A stretch of 64,000 bases of DNA from Mesobacillus persicus (GCF_900109925.1 NZ_FOBW01000011.1:95174-159173), one strand, 5' to 3'; counted from the first letter of the stretch, positions 1 through 9,720 are shown. Made by a program: numbers and translations. Notes: generated by a model not told the origin, from the sequence alone.

Positions 1-427
1 AATGATCATCATAGGTGACTGGACCTTCCGTTGATGCAGGAAAAAACTCTACAACAAAGACAGAGTCATTTAACTGAACGACCTTGGTTTGATTAGAATA
101 AGTATAAAAAGGAATATAGTAGCGAGCAAAGTCAGATCCAAGGGTGAAAAACTTCCCATTTTCTTCAACTACATTTTCTTTTATGAACATGTCAATGTAG
201 TCGTCACTAAAATATGGAAATAATACTTCCTTTACTCCCTCCAGACTCCGCTCCACTTCGCTTAACGAAACCTGAGCTGAAAAGGCGTCCTCTAAGAAAG
301 CAAAGATTTCCTCTTGATTTAACAGTGTCGTCTCCCTATCTTTATCTCTTTCTGAGTTTGCTTGAAGCGGCAATACGATGATAAAAACCACGATGCAAAG
401 GATGAGAAGATTTATTCGCCTGTCCAT
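1..427 (-). CDS. Partial secreted protein, possibly DUF3993-like
   Basis: The gene reads leftwards and runs off the window edge, so only about 142 N-terminal residues are visible. The protein opens with a short basic stretch (MDRRINLL) and a hydrophobic segment ending near LPLQANS, a plausible Sec signal peptide. The exported part is acidic, with phrases such as EEIFAFLEDAF and FFPASTEGPVTYDD. I do not recognise it firmly. It resembles small Bacillus exported proteins annotated DUF3993, but this is a memory-based guess. Its promoter should lie in the 188-bp gap before the ykuI terminator. Confidence 0.6.
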   Translation of the reverse strand, partial: MDRRINLLILCIVVFIIVLPLQANSERDKDRETTLLNQEEIFAFLEDAFSAQVSLSEVERSLEGVKEVLFPYFSDDYIDMFIKENVVEENGKFFTLGSDFARYYIPFYTYSNQTKVVQLNDSVFVVEFFPASTEGPVTYDDH

Positions 428-578
428 GACCGTCCCCCATTCAGAAGCTGATTAACTCTAATTTTAACAACTGGACAGTATGTCTAGAACAAAAATCGTT
501 CGCAAAATACCCCTATGTTTTGACAGCAACTGACCTTTTTTATCGAACAATCAAAAACAATACGATATGATACGCAAA

Positions 579-601
579 GAAAAACCCCTTTTAAAAAGGG
601 G
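579..601 (-). terminator. Terminator of ykuI
   Basis: On the minus strand CCCCTTTTTAAAAGGGG is followed by TTTTTC, starting 15 bases after the ykuI stop codon. Confidence 0.8.
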
Positions 602-615
602 ACTAACCTCGAGGA

Positions 616-1830
616 CTAAAATAGACCTTCCCTATCAAATAAATATGAGGATGATAGGTCAATAAACAAAAAATGCTGTGAGTTAATCGGCAAACAGAAT
701 GTTCGGATGGCTACTCCTGTTTCGATATCATTATATCTATCTGATAAAATCCCTTTTTTCTCGTTTCTCATCTTAATAATATTCTCGAGAAAATAAGGTC
801 TCCAGCTCCAATTCTTCCCTTCATATTCAGGTTGAATAAGCCAACTATCATCCAATTTAAAAAGGTTAGGAGATTTTTGAAAGCCATCCTCATCGCAAAT
901 ATACATTCTAAAGGCAATCTCATCTAGCTCTCTTGAAAGAACTTCCAATAGTTGTGTATAGTGTAAAACTTTTCGATTTCGGTTCAGCATATCCTGTACC
1001 CGGGAATCAAATTCTTCACGTAATGAAAACAAATTTTCGAGTTTTTTCTTTTCAGATAATATAAATTCATGGCATTCTTGTTTTAGTCGTTCTTTCATTA
1101 TCCCACGGTCTAGAAAGTCAACTTGGGGCTTACTCAGATAAAAGCCCTGATAAAACCTCCCCCCGTTCTTCCATGCAAATTGTAGCTGAAAAGCTGTTTC
1201 AATATTTTCGAATAGAAGGGCAGCTCCGATTTTACGCGCAAGCATGGAGAGCGAGAATAAAATATTTTGATAGGTAGGCCCTGCCGCTGTCGATCTTAAT
1301 ACCTGGAGGTCAACCTTCAGGATATCAGGCTCTAACTGACTGATTCGGTCCAAATGGCTACTATCATTGCCCATCTTATCAATAGCTATTTTCATCCCAA
1401 AAGTCCGATAATACCTTAATAAATGATCCAAATCCTTTGATTTCCCATCAGAGTTTCGTTCAGATACTTCAAGAACAATTCGATTGGGGTTCAACCCTTG
1501 TCTACTAAACTTGGTGATAAGTTGTAGGAGCTTCTCCTCCTCATCATGAATCAAAAGTTCTGCATCACGGTTAATAAAAAATAGAATGTCCTTTTCTAAA
1601 TGCTTTGCCTTGTTAAATGCTTTTTCTAATATAATCAAATCAACTTCTAAACGATATTCTTCTGGTATTTCTTTATCTTGAAAAAAAGGACCTAAACTTA
1701 TTGTCTCCTCTTTTGTTTGAAATCTTCCTAGTATTTCATAAGCAATGATTCGGTGCTCATCAGCACTAAATATAGGCTGAAAGAACGGAATTACATGATC
1801 CAAATCGCTAAGAATGTCTAATGCATCCAT
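616..1830 (-). CDS. ykuI: YkuI-like degenerate EAL-domain c-di-GMP protein
   Basis: A 404-residue protein matching B. subtilis YkuI over its whole length as I remember it: an N-terminal EAL domain (about residues 1-245) and a C-terminal PAS-like domain ending in the FLFIDLSSSYLFDREG region. The family binds cyclic di-GMP in the cytosol, but YkuI is reported to lack measurable phosphodiesterase activity. Visible signature positions are YEILGR (31-36) in place of EAL, EVSE (121-124), DKMGND (151-156) where active enzymes have DDFGTG, and KVDL (172-175). The second metal-site acidic residue is thus a lysine, consistent with a sensor or binding role. It is transcribed alone, divergent from ykuE, and has its own terminator. 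Confidence 0.9.
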   Translation of the reverse strand: MDALDILSDLDHVIPFFQPIFSADEHRIIAYEILGRFQTKEETISLGPFFQDKEIPEEYRLEVDLIILEKAFNKAKHLEKDILFFINRDAELLIHDEEEKLLQLITKFSRQGLNPNRIVLEVSERNSDGKSKDLDHLLRYYRTFGMKIAIDKMGNDSSHLDRISQLEPDILKVDLQVLRSTAAGPTYQNILFSLSMLARKIGAALLFENIETAFQLQFAWKNGGRFYQGFYLSKPQVDFLDRGIMKERLKQECHEFILSEKKKLENLFSLREEFDSRVQDMLNRNRKVLHYTQLLEVLSRELDEIAFRMYICDEDGFQKSPNLFKLDDSWLIQPEYEGKNWSWRPYFLENIIKMRNEKKGILSDRYNDIETGVAIRTFCLPINSQHFLFIDLSSSYLFDREGLF

Positions 1831-2021
1831 AGAACCCTCTCCCTGATTGTTCTCTTAACATGAGAAAACTGAAACGATGCTACGTCTCTATTAAATCATT
1901 TTACCATTTTTTCCATCCCCTAACCAAGTACCTTACTCGGAAAACGACTTAAGAATTGCTTCTATTTTCAAGAAATATCTGATATATTATAAGGACATTT
2001 TAAATAGGTTGGGAAACTTAT

Positions 2022-2897
2022 ATGCCTAAAAATTTGACAAGACGGTCTTTTTTCAAACAACTCTTTGGAGGATTATTTGCGTTAGGTGGGTTTAGTACAG
2101 TTGGCTATTACTATGCCCATGAGATAGAACCACATCGGCTAGAGATTACAAATCATTCTCTCATTAGCCCCTCTCTTCCTCGAGTATTTAACGGCTTAAA
2201 AATTGTTCAATTCAGTGACACTCACATAGGATTTCAATACACCCTTGAACAATTCCAAAATTTAATGGTAACAATCAATGAGTTAGAGCCAGATATTATA
2301 GTTTTCACAGGTGATTTAATGGATAACCCTACTGAGTTTAAGGAGACAACCAAAATTGTCCAATCACTGAAGACTTTAAATTCAAAGCTTGGCAAATTCG
2401 CCGTATACGGAAATCACGACCACGGAGGATACGGTTCGGATATTTATCGAAAGATCATACAGGATTCGGGTTTTACTCTGCTTGTTAATGATTCAAACTC
2501 TATTCAGCTAATCGATGGAAGTTCCATTCACATTGCAGGTGTCGACGATTCCATGCTCGGCCAACCTGATATCGGAAAAGCACTAATGGGTATACAAGGT
2601 GAAAATTCCTATACCATCCTACTTTCTCATGCACCTGATTTAGCCGACATTGCCGCATCATATAATATCCAATTACAGTTAAGCGGACATAGTCACGGAG
2701 GTCAAATTCAGATACCTGTCTATGGTCCTCTCGTCATGCCCCCTTACGCTGAAAAATATCCAGAAGGATTTTACCATCTTGGCGAAAATAATCGATTGAC
2801 TCTTTACGTCAATCGCGGTCTAGGGACGACAAGACTACCATTTCGATTTTTATCACAGCCAGAATTGACTTTGTTTACACTTTACCAAAAAGGGTAA
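2022..2897 (+). CDS. ykuE: Tat-exported metallophosphoesterase YkuE
   Basis: A 291-residue calcineurin-like phosphoesterase. The N-terminus has a twin-arginine motif (TRRSFFKQ, residues 6-13) followed by a hydrophobic stretch, so it should be exported folded by the Tat system, as is known for B. subtilis YkuE. The metal-site motifs are in order: FSDTHIG (D-x-H), TGDLMD (GDxxD), YGNHDHGG (GNHD), LLSHAPD and SGHSHGGQ (GHxH). YkuE is described as a wall-associated metal-dependent phosphodiesterase; the substrate here is unknown. It is preceded by a GGTTGGGAAAC region with a weak ribosome-binding site, and no strong terminator follows before ykyB. Confidence 0.9.
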   Translation: MPKNLTRRSFFKQLFGGLFALGGFSTVGYYYAHEIEPHRLEITNHSLISPSLPRVFNGLKIVQFSDTHIGFQYTLEQFQNLMVTINELEPDIIVFTGDLMDNPTEFKETTKIVQSLKTLNSKLGKFAVYGNHDHGGYGSDIYRKIIQDSGFTLLVNDSNSIQLIDGSSIHIAGVDDSMLGQPDIGKALMGIQGENSYTILLSHAPDLADIAASYNIQLQLSGHSHGGQIQIPVYGPLVMPPYAEKYPEGFYHLGENNRLTLYVNRGLGTTRLPFRFLSQPELTLFTLYQKG

Positions 2898-3013
2898 ATG
2901 GGTAACGTGAGGCTATAGGCCTTATAACATTATATAAACCCTTATTCTAAATGTTCTTAAAACAAAAGTAAGGAAATCAGCTGCTTTCTGTTTTTTTCTA
3001 CTATCATTAGGGG

Positions 3014-3019
3014 TATAAT
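3014..3019 (+). promoter_or_regulatory. -10 box of ykyB
   Basis: TATAAT lies only 9 bases before the first in-frame ATG (3029), which would put the transcription start near 3025, too close for that ATG. The TTG at 3053 preceded by AAAGGAG (3038-3044) is therefore the better start. No good -35 box is visible. Confidence 0.5.
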
Positions 3020-3052
3020 ATTCTTATCATGAAAGAGAAAGGAGCTCTAAAA

Positions 3053-3520
3053 TTGAACAGCGAAGGCCATAGGTATACCCCGATAAAACCGAGTATAGAA
3101 AACCTCTCCCAAGCAATCTACATTGTGAACCGTCATGCCAAGACTGCCCCTAACCCTAAGTTTTTATATCATCTTAAGCATGAAGCATTAATGAAACTAT
3201 TAAAAGAAGGCAAGGCGAATAAAGTAGGTCTACATTTCTCACAAAATCCTAGGTTGAGTCAGCAACAGTCTGATGTACTTGTTTCTTGCGGTAAGTATTC
3301 TTTTCATATCCCACCGACAAAAACAGACTTTGAAGCCCTCCCACACCTAGGAAAGTTGGACAATTCTGTCCGGAACCCTAAATCTACCCTTTCTCTGACG
3401 CAAGCGAAAAAGCTTTTACTTACCTACACAGGTCTTAAAGAAGACTCCAAACAACCGCTAGCTAAGAAAAAGCAATATCAAAAACCTGTTTTTAAAAAGT
3501 TAGGAGAAAGTTACTTTTAA
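3053..3520 (+). CDS. ykyB: YkyB-like conserved protein
   Basis: About 155 residues from the TTG start, close to the length of B. subtilis YkyB, whose core motif NRHAKTAPNPKFLY and C-terminal KPVFKKLGESYF are clearly present. The function is unknown; the protein is soluble and basic. The TTG start was preferred over the upstream ATG at 3029 because AAAGGAG sits 8 bases before it and because a TATAAT box lies almost on top of the ATG. It lies next to patA in the same order as in B. subtilis. A strong terminator follows. Confidence 0.85.
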   Translation: MNSEGHRYTPIKPSIENLSQAIYIVNRHAKTAPNPKFLYHLKHEALMKLLKEGKANKVGLHFSQNPRLSQQQSDVLVSCGKYSFHIPPTKTDFEALPHLGKLDNSVRNPKSTLSLTQAKKLLLTYTGLKEDSKQPLAKKKQYQKPVFKKLGESYF

Positions 3521-3552
3521 TATATTGAAAACAAAAAAACACTCATTACAAT

Positions 3553-3581
3553 AGCCGGGCGATTCTTTCACCCGGCTTTTT
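3553..3581 (+). terminator. Terminator of ykyB
   Basis: AGCCGGG pairs with CCCGGCT across an 11-base loop and is followed by TTTTTC. Confidence 0.85.
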
Positions 3582-3642
3582 CATTTTTACCATTCAATGT
3601 CTTCATGGTAAAATAAGATAACTTATTGAAGGAGATACAACC

Positions 3643-4791
3643 GTGGAACATTTAATCAATCACAGAGTGAAGAATATAGAAATTTCGGGTATTCGCAAAT
3701 TTTTCAATCTCGTTGCAGACGTCGAAGGAATGATTTCTTTAACGATTGGTCAGCCAGATTTCCCTACTCCTAATCATGTAAAGGAAGCCGGGAAGCAGGC
3801 AATTGACCACAACCAAACGACCTATACTCATAACGCAGGGTTAATAGAGTTAAGAGAAGCTGCTGCAAACTTTTACAGGGAAAAGTATGGGTTAAATTAT
3901 TCTCCGCAATCAGAAGTGATTATTACTACTGGTGCTAGTCAGGCAATTGATATTGTTTTCAGGACCATCCTTGAAGAGGACACTGAAGTCATCCTTCCTG
4001 GGCCAGTATATCCTGGCTATGAACCAATTATCAAACTATGTGGTGCAAAGCCTGTCTATGTCGATATTAGAGAAAATGATTTCCGATTTACTGCAACGAT
4101 GATTGCCGAGCAGATTACAGAGAAAACCAGATGTATCGTGCTCCCTTACCCATCGAACCCAACAGGAGTTAGCCTAACAGAACAAGAGTTGTCAGACATC
4201 GCTAAATTGGTAGAAGGAAAAGATATCTTTATTTTAGCGGATGAAATATATAGTGAACTTGCTTACGACAAGCCGCATGTTTCAGTAGCAAGTTTCCTTC
4301 GTGACCAGACAATCGTAATCAATGGCTTATCAAAGTCCCATTCAATGACAGGGTGGAGAGTTGGTATGGTGTTTGCTCCGGAGTACCTCTCAAAGCATAT
4401 GCTAAAGGTACACCAGTATAATGTGACCTGCGCGTCCTCTGTTTCTCAAGTAGCAGCAATCGCCGCCCTAACTGCCGGAATAAATGATGCAGTAGAAATG
4501 AAAACTGAGTATGTAAAAAGAAGGGATTATGTCTATTCACGTCTAACGAAGATGGGACTTGATGTGGTAAAACCAGATGGAGCATTTTACTTCTTTGTCA
4601 AAATCCCTGATGAAGATACATCCTCATTTGATTTTGCCCTCGATCTTGTTAACAAGGTAAAATTGGCTGTCGTGCCTGGTAGCGCGTTCTCAAACCTCGG
4701 AGAAGGGTATTTCCGACTTTCTTATGCCTATTCAATGGATATGCTTACAGAAGGGTTAAATCGTTTAGAAGCCTATTTAAACTTAAGATGA
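3643..4791 (+). CDS. patA: PLP-dependent aminotransferase A
   Basis: A 382-residue class I/II aminotransferase, fold type I. It starts at GTG with GAAGGAG 8 bases upstream. Pyridoxal-phosphate contacts are visible: PSNPTG (171-176, Asn172), LADEIYSE (Asp200, Tyr203) and the Schiff-base lysine K231 in GLSKSHSMTGWR. The final arginine for the carboxylate is in the YFRLSYA segment. B. subtilis PatA is annotated as an N-acetyl-L,L-diaminopimelate aminotransferase, which would place it in the lysine/mDAP pathway; that substrate is inherited from the family, not shown here. It is monocistronic and ends before repeat element copy A. Confidence 0.9.
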   Translation: MEHLINHRVKNIEISGIRKFFNLVADVEGMISLTIGQPDFPTPNHVKEAGKQAIDHNQTTYTHNAGLIELREAAANFYREKYGLNYSPQSEVIITTGASQAIDIVFRTILEEDTEVILPGPVYPGYEPIIKLCGAKPVYVDIRENDFRFTATMIAEQITEKTRCIVLPYPSNPTGVSLTEQELSDIAKLVEGKDIFILADEIYSELAYDKPHVSVASFLRDQTIVINGLSKSHSMTGWRVGMVFAPEYLSKHMLKVHQYNVTCASSVSQVAAIAALTAGINDAVEMKTEYVKRRDYVYSRLTKMGLDVVKPDGAFYFFVKIPDEDTSSFDFALDLVNKVKLAVVPGSAFSNLGEGYFRLSYAYSMDMLTEGLNRLEAYLNLR

Positions 4792-4977
4792 GGGATGCAC
4801 TTTATTGTTTCTTTTTTGTTGCTATATATGGGGTTTAATAAAATAAACGGTAAATCGGCCCTGAATTTGGAAACCTTTTAACATGGTGACATTCAATTCA
4901 ATATGAAAATTCGCATGCTAATGGTTATATCAATTGGTGTGCTACAAATGATATTTAACTCACAGGCTGGGTGTTGG

Positions 4978-5016
4978 ATGTCTGAGGCAGATAAATGAAG
5001 CAGACATTCTTTTTTA
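4978..5016 (+). terminator. Likely distal terminator of patA
   Basis: ATGTCTG (4978-4984) pairs with CAGACAT (5001-5007), followed by a T-rich run. It lies about 190 bases past the stop codon, so the transcript would have a long 3' tail. Confidence 0.5.
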
Positions 5017-5023
5017 TTCTTCT

Positions 5024-5453
5024 TTGAGTAACCTCTGATTGTTTAAATAAGGGGAATTTTTCCCGTTAGCCTGCAGAATAGGGCCCTTTTCAAAGGAAAT
5101 AAGGGGAGTTTTTCCCGTTATGGCAAAGCAAAATGGTCCATTTTCATGTTTTCGGAGTAAATAGGGGGAATCTTTCCCTCTATCCACTCTTTTTTTCGTA
5201 CTATTTCCTCAATAAGAGGAATTTCTCCCTTTATTTTAGTAGCTTTTTTCCTGATGATTCTTGAAGACTTTGAAATCACTTAATCGGTGTTTATCACGGT
5301 ATAAAAAATGCTTGGAGCATGTAATTCGTCTCCAAGCATTTTTCTTTGCTGATTTACTTGCCAAACTGTTTAATTCTAGTACGAATTACAATAGTAAGCA
5401 ATGTTAATTGGTATTTTGTATTTCAGAACAGAACCCTTTAGTTATATGCGGAA
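5024..5453. repeat. Dispersed hairpin repeat, copy A
   Basis: About 430 bases between the convergent genes patA and ykwC, homologous throughout to 14703-15120. Shared landmarks in order: TTGAGTAACC; four hairpins (5049-5067, 5101-5119, 5161-5183, 5211-5235); CTATTTCCTC; a long palindrome (5304-5343); GATTTACTTG; TTTTGT and AACAGAACCC. In this copy three of the hairpin cores read GGGGA...TCCC, whereas in copy B they read CGGA...TCCG. No ORF is present. Confidence 0.85.
5304..5343. terminator. Bidirectional terminator inside repeat copy A
   Basis: AAAAATGCTTGGAG pairs perfectly with CTCCAAGCATTTTT across a 12-base loop, so it can act on both strands for patA and ykwC. Confidence 0.8.
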
Positions 5454-5467
5454 ACGATTTTTTTAGC

Positions 5468-6346
5468 TTATTGATTCCAATACTTATAAAGTGCCTGAGT
5501 ACCGCGATCGCTTAACCCTTCATCCGCTAATTGCTTATATAAAGATTTCGCTAGCGATAAACCAGGTAGTTCTAAGCCCATTCTTTCTGCTTCTTCGAGA
5601 GCAATGCTCATATCTTTTATAAAATGTTTAATCATAAAACCAGGTTCAAAGTCACCATTAATGACTCTTGGGGCTAGATTTGATAGTGACCAGCTCCCTG
5701 CTGCACCCGTCGTAATCGTCTCCAACACCTTTTCTGGGTCTAAACCAGCCTTCTCAGCATAAACAACAGCTTCAGTCACACCAATCATATTTGAAGCTAT
5801 TGCGATTTGATTGCACATTTTTGTATGCTGTCCTGCTCCAGCCTTTCCCTGCAGAATAATATTCGTTCCCATTATTTTTAAAATTGGTTCTATTTGATTA
5901 AAGATTTCCTCGTCTCCACCAACCATGATGGCTAATCTTGCTTCCTTCGCACCGATGTCACCACCAGAAACAGGCGCATCAAAAGCGAACATCCCTTTCT
6001 TACGAGCTTCCTGATGAATTCTTTCTGCAAGACTTGGTGTCGACGTCGTCATATCAATTAAATATGTATTTTCTCGACCGTTCGTTACAAGGCCCTCTTC
6101 CCCAAGATAAACTTCTTCTACATCTGATGGGTAGCCAACAATGGTAATAATTACGTTCGCTTTCTCTGCAATCTCCTTTGTAGTTGCAGCCCATACAGCT
6201 CCCTTGTCCAGCAATTCTTTTGCTTTTTCCTTTGTTCTTGTATAGACGTATACTGGATAGCCAGCATTAAGTAAATGGCCTGCCATACTTTTCCCCATAA
6301 CTCCTGTACCAATAAAACCAATACTCGTATTTTCTGTCGTTAGCAC
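5468..6346 (-). CDS. ykwC: Beta-hydroxyacid dehydrogenase YkwC
   Basis: A 292-residue NAD(P)-dependent oxidoreductase of the 3-hydroxyisobutyrate dehydrogenase family. It starts at GTG with GGGAGG 7 bases upstream. The Rossmann motif GFIGTGVMGKSM (10-21), the substrate-binding DAPVSGGDIGA (123-133) and the catalytic lysine K176 in GQHTKMCNQ are all present. The natural substrate of YkwC is not established to my knowledge. It lies 27 bases after the short-chain dehydrogenase on the same strand, so the two are probably cotranscribed. Transcription should stop in the bidirectional hairpin of repeat copy A. Confidence 0.9.
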   Translation of the reverse strand: MLTTENTSIGFIGTGVMGKSMAGHLLNAGYPVYVYTRTKEKAKELLDKGAVWAATTKEIAEKANVIITIVGYPSDVEEVYLGEEGLVTNGRENTYLIDMTTSTPSLAERIHQEARKKGMFAFDAPVSGGDIGAKEARLAIMVGGDEEIFNQIEPILKIMGTNIILQGKAGAGQHTKMCNQIAIASNMIGVTEAVVYAEKAGLDPEKVLETITTGAAGSWSLSNLAPRVINGDFEPGFMIKHFIKDMSIALEEAERMGLELPGLSLAKSLYKQLADEGLSDRGTQALYKYWNQ

Positions 6347-6373
6347 AAAAAAACCTCCCCAAGAATTTTTCTA

Positions 6374-7153
6374 TTAAATAGATTTTACCATTCCCCCGTC
6401 AACGAGAAAGGAGCTTCCTGTCATATACGAATTAGCTTCAGAAGCTAAAAATACAACTACTTTGGCGAATTCCTCTGGTTGTCCATACCTTGTTAGCGGG
6501 ATTGCCTTTTTTGAATTCGACTCTACCTCTTCTCTAGATAGACCAAGCTTGTCGGCATTAAATTGATCTAGATGTTTAACCCTGTCTGTAGCAATTTTCC
6601 CTGGGGCAACCGTATTAATTAGGATATTAAAGCGTGCAAATTCTTGTGATAAGGTTTTCGTAAGCCCTACAATTCCTGTCCTAAAGGTATTTGATAAAAT
6701 CAACCCGGGAATTGGTTCTTTGATTGAAGAAGAGGCGATATTAATGATTTTTCCACCGTGTTCCTTTAAATAAGGAAGAGCCTCGCGTATCAATCGAATA
6801 TAAGATAATAAATTTAGTTCAAACGAATGTTGCCAATCCTCATCAGATATTTCTTCAAATGAACCTGCTGGAGGACCACCTGCATTATTGACTAAGATAT
6901 CAATTGTTCCAAACTTCTGGACAGCTAGATCCATTAAGCTTTTAATATCATCTGGTTTTGTGATATCCGTCTGGTGATATTCAACTGAACCATATTCACG
7001 TAATTCATTGGCAACCTTTTGAAGTTTCGCCTCATCCCTGCCTGAAATAACGACCTTAGCGCCTTCCTTTAACAGTTCTTCTGCAACTGCACGGCCTAAT
7101 CCCTGACTTGATGCAACCACTACTGCCGTCTTCCCTCTTAAATGTAAGTCCAT
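6374..7153 (-). CDS. SDR-family protein lacking the catalytic Tyr-Lys
   Basis: A 259-residue short-chain dehydrogenase/reductase fold. The cofactor loop is ASSQGLG (14-20) instead of TGxxxGxG; NNAGG and the SSS strand are present. Where classical members have YxxxK, this protein reads SNTFR before TGIVGLTKTLSQEFA, so both catalytic Tyr and Lys are replaced. The C-terminal SYMTGSSFLVDGG is typical of the fold. Ribosome-binding site AGGAGGT is in place. It may be a non-catalytic or altered-mechanism SDR; related sequences with the same replacement exist as I recall, so it is not a decaying gene. It is likely first in an operon with ykwC. Confidence 0.85.
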   Translation of the reverse strand: MDLHLRGKTAVVVASSQGLGRAVAEELLKEGAKVVISGRDEAKLQKVANELREYGSVEYHQTDITKPDDIKSLMDLAVQKFGTIDILVNNAGGPPAGSFEEISDEDWQHSFELNLLSYIRLIREALPYLKEHGGKIINIASSSIKEPIPGLILSNTFRTGIVGLTKTLSQEFARFNILINTVAPGKIATDRVKHLDQFNADKLGLSREEVESNSKKAIPLTRYGQPEEFAKVVVFLASEANSYMTGSSFLVDGGMVKSI

Positions 7154-7263
7154 TTACCATACCTCCTATTCCCTTTTATTGTTATTATAGAAGGTTTAGA
7201 GCTGGAATTCATTTGTTTTAAAGAATTTCTTATTAATGTCCACCATCCAAAGGATCTCAAAAA

Positions 7264-7298
7264 CCAAAAAAAGACCGGCTGTCATATGACAACCGGCC
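7264..7298 (-). terminator. Terminator of the ptsHI operon
   Basis: On the minus strand CCGGTTGTCATATGACAGCCGG is a near-perfect palindrome followed by TCTTTTTTTGG, about 110 bases downstream of the ptsI stop. There is no T-run on the plus strand. Confidence 0.75.
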
Positions 7299-7407
7299 AA
7301 GTCTGGGGGAAAATGAGAATGATTAGCTTAACTTTAGTTTTACCAAAGTGCTTACTTATTTATACCCGCAAACATAAAATTAAAACAAAATAATTATTAC
7401 AATTATA

Positions 7408-9123
7408 TTACAAAGAAATAGCAGCGTTTACAGCTTCGACAACTTCCTCTGTTGTCCCCATTTCAATAACCTTTGAGGCCAATGTTTCCATATCTGATTT
7501 AGATAGATCTTTAATTATGGATCTAGCTTTCAGAATAGAAGTTGCACTCATCGAAAACTCATCCAATCCCAACCCAATAAGAATTGGAATCGCCGTCTCA
7601 TCTCCAGCCATTTCTCCACACATACCTGCCCATTTTCCTTCCTTATGAGCCGCATCAATCACCATTTTAACCAGGCGAAGAATTGATGGGTTATAAGGCT
7701 GGTACAGATATGAAACTTGTTGGTTCATTCGGTCAGCAGCCATTGTATATTGAATAAGGTCATTGGTTCCAATACTAAAGAAATCTACCTCTTTAGCAAA
7801 TTGGTCGGCAATAACGGCTGTCGATGGAATCTCAACCATAATACCTAACTCAATTTTTTCAGCGAGCTGAACTCCTTCTGTCTGAAGCTTTTGCTTCTCT
7901 TCCTCAAGAATTGCCTTCGCTTGCCTGAATTCATCCAAAGTGGCAATCATAGGGAACATGATTTTTAAATTCCCATATACACTTGCTCGGAGAAGCGCAC
8001 GTAGCTGGGTGCGGAAAATCTCCTGTTCCTCCAGACAAAGACGGATTGCTCTATAACCTAGAAATGGATTCATTTCTTTAGGCAGGTTTAAATAAGGAAG
8101 TTCCTTATCTCCACCGATATCAAGAGTTCTAACAACGACCGGCTTTCCGCCCATACCTTCTAGAACCGCTTTATAGGCAGTGAATTGTTCTTCTTCAGTT
8201 GGAAGTTGATCACGGTCCATATAAAGGAATTCTGTTCGATATAACCCAACTGCTTCGCCACCGTTTTCTACTACACCTTTGAGATCCTTAGGAGTCCCAA
8301 TATTTGCAGCTAGTTCAACATGATGTCCATCGGCGGTCACTGTTTTTTCATTCACAAGTTTGGCCCATTCTTCTTTTTGTTTTGCATAGGCCTCTTGTTG
8401 TTGCTTATATTCCTCTAGCATCTCAGGAGTTGGGTTAATATGAACTTCCCCTTTTATTCCATCAACAACAACAAGATCTCCATTAGTAATTTCTTTTGTA
8501 GCTGTCTTCGTTCCTACTACAGCAGGAATCTCCATTGAACGAGCCATAATCGCTGAATGAGAGGTTCTACCACCAATATCAGTTGTAAACCCTTTTACAA
8601 ACTCACGATTAAGCTGAGCCGTATCAGAAGGGGTCAAATCTTCCGCAACAATAATGACTTCTTCTGTAACCATACTTGGGTTTGGAATCTGAATCCCAAG
8701 CAAATGGGCCAATACACGTTTAGTCACATCGCGGATATCCGCTGCACGTTCTTTCATGTATTCATTATCCATGGACTCAAACATAGAAACAAACATGTCC
8801 GCTGTTTCCTTCAGGGCATGCTCTGCGTTTACTTTTTCGGTTTTTATTTTATCTTCAATAGGCGAAATGAGTTCAGGATCACTTAATACTAGTAAATGAG
8901 CTTCGAAAATGGCTGCTTTATCAGCACCTAATTCTTTATCAGCTCGAATCCGAATCTGATCTAGTTCACCTTTTGCTGTATAGAGGGCAGCTTGAAATCG
9001 TGCAATTTCATCCTCAGCTGAATCAACCTTTTTTTGCTCAAACGAAAAGTCCGGTTCAACCAGGCGATATGCCTTCGCTATAGCAATACCATTCGAAGCA
9101 GCTATACCATGCAGAAAACTCAT
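7408..9123 (-). CDS. ptsI: PTS enzyme I
   Basis: A 571-residue phosphoenolpyruvate-protein phosphotransferase, full length for the family. It autophosphorylates from PEP and passes the phosphate to HPr in the cytosol. The phospho-histidine motif [13 protein letters not shown] lies near residue 190, the PEP-binding LYRTEFLYM near 300, and the C-terminal GMCGEMAGD holds the active-site Cys. The start codon overlaps the ptsH stop by one base (TAATG), indicating translational coupling. B. subtilis has ptsG upstream of ptsHI; no ptsG is present here. Confidence 0.97.
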   Translation of the reverse strand: MSFLHGIAASNGIAIAKAYRLVEPDFSFEQKKVDSAEDEIARFQAALYTAKGELDQIRIRADKELGADKAAIFEAHLLVLSDPELISPIEDKIKTEKVNAEHALKETADMFVSMFESMDNEYMKERAADIRDVTKRVLAHLLGIQIPNPSMVTEEVIIVAEDLTPSDTAQLNREFVKGFTTDIGGRTSHSAIMARSMEIPAVVGTKTATKEITNGDLVVVDGIKGEVHINPTPEMLEEYKQQQEAYAKQKEEWAKLVNEKTVTADGHHVELAANIGTPKDLKGVVENGGEAVGLYRTEFLYMDRDQLPTEEEQFTAYKAVLEGMGGKPVVVRTLDIGGDKELPYLNLPKEMNPFLGYRAIRLCLEEQEIFRTQLRALLRASVYGNLKIMFPMIATLDEFRQAKAILEEEKQKLQTEGVQLAEKIELGIMVEIPSTAVIADQFAKEVDFFSIGTNDLIQYTMAADRMNQQVSYLYQPYNPSILRLVKMVIDAAHKEGKWAGMCGEMAGDETAIPILIGLGLDEFSMSATSILKARSIIKDLSKSDMETLASKVIEMGTTEEVVEAVNAAISL

Positions 9124-9386
9124 TATTCAGCTAGCCCTTCTCTTTTAAGAGTCTCTTCAATAGTGTTTAAAGCATCCGCTTCATCGCTACCTTCAGCAAT
9201 GATTGTAATGTCAGCGCCTTGTCCAATTCCAAGGGACATAACACCCATGATTGACTTTAAATTGACCTTTTTTTCTTTGTATTGTAGGTGAACTTCAGAA
9301 TCGAATTTACTTGCAGCTTGTACCAATAAGGTTGCTGGGCGTGCATGAATCCCTGTTTCTGCAATGACTTTAAAGCTTTTTTCCAT
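9123..9386 (-). CDS. ptsH: Phosphocarrier protein HPr
   Basis: An 87-residue HPr. The enzyme I-dependent phosphorylation site is H14 in [10 protein letters not shown], and the HPr-kinase site is S45 in [11 protein letters not shown] (equivalent to His15 and Ser46 of B. subtilis). Ser45 phosphorylation makes HPr a CcpA corepressor in this group, which fits the cre-like site before fixA in this window. AAAGGAG lies 11 bases before the ATG. First gene of the ptsHI operon. Confidence 0.97.
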   Translation of the reverse strand: MEKSFKVIAETGIHARPATLLVQAASKFDSEVHLQYKEKKVNLKSIMGVMSLGIGQGADITIIAEGSDEADALNTIEETLKREGLAE

Positions 9387-9720
9387 ACGAAATCAAACTC
9401 CTTTAAAATAAATATATATAGGTGAAATACATGATGCGTATAACCCCAAAGTCAACCTCAGGCTATCTTCTAGTAGTTTACCCAATTAGACGATTGATTC
9501 ACACCAAATATTTTTCCAATCGTTTCCTAAATGAAATATGTAGGCATCAATCATTTCTGTCAAACGATCAATTATCACCATCAACAGAATAGCACGGTTA
9601 ATGACAGTAAACAACAAAAAAAGCTTGATTTATAGACGTTTATTCGACATTTCACAATGAAGCGTTTTCATTATAAAACATTCAATATCTTTCAAAAATA
9701 ATCATTAATTGCAAATCCAT
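9387..9720. other. Intergenic region before ptsH
   Basis: 334 bases without a gene. On the minus strand a TTGACT (9455-9450) with a weak TGTATT about 18 bases on could be the ptsH promoter. The stretch 9660-9674 reads as a cre-like palindrome but is one base short between the half-sites. Nothing else is recognised. Confidence 0.3.

Noticed and set aside
9660..9674. cre-like palindrome AATGAAGCGTTTTCATT upstream of ptsH
   Set aside because: One base is missing between the half-sites and it lies about 280 bases from ptsH; not strong enough to call.
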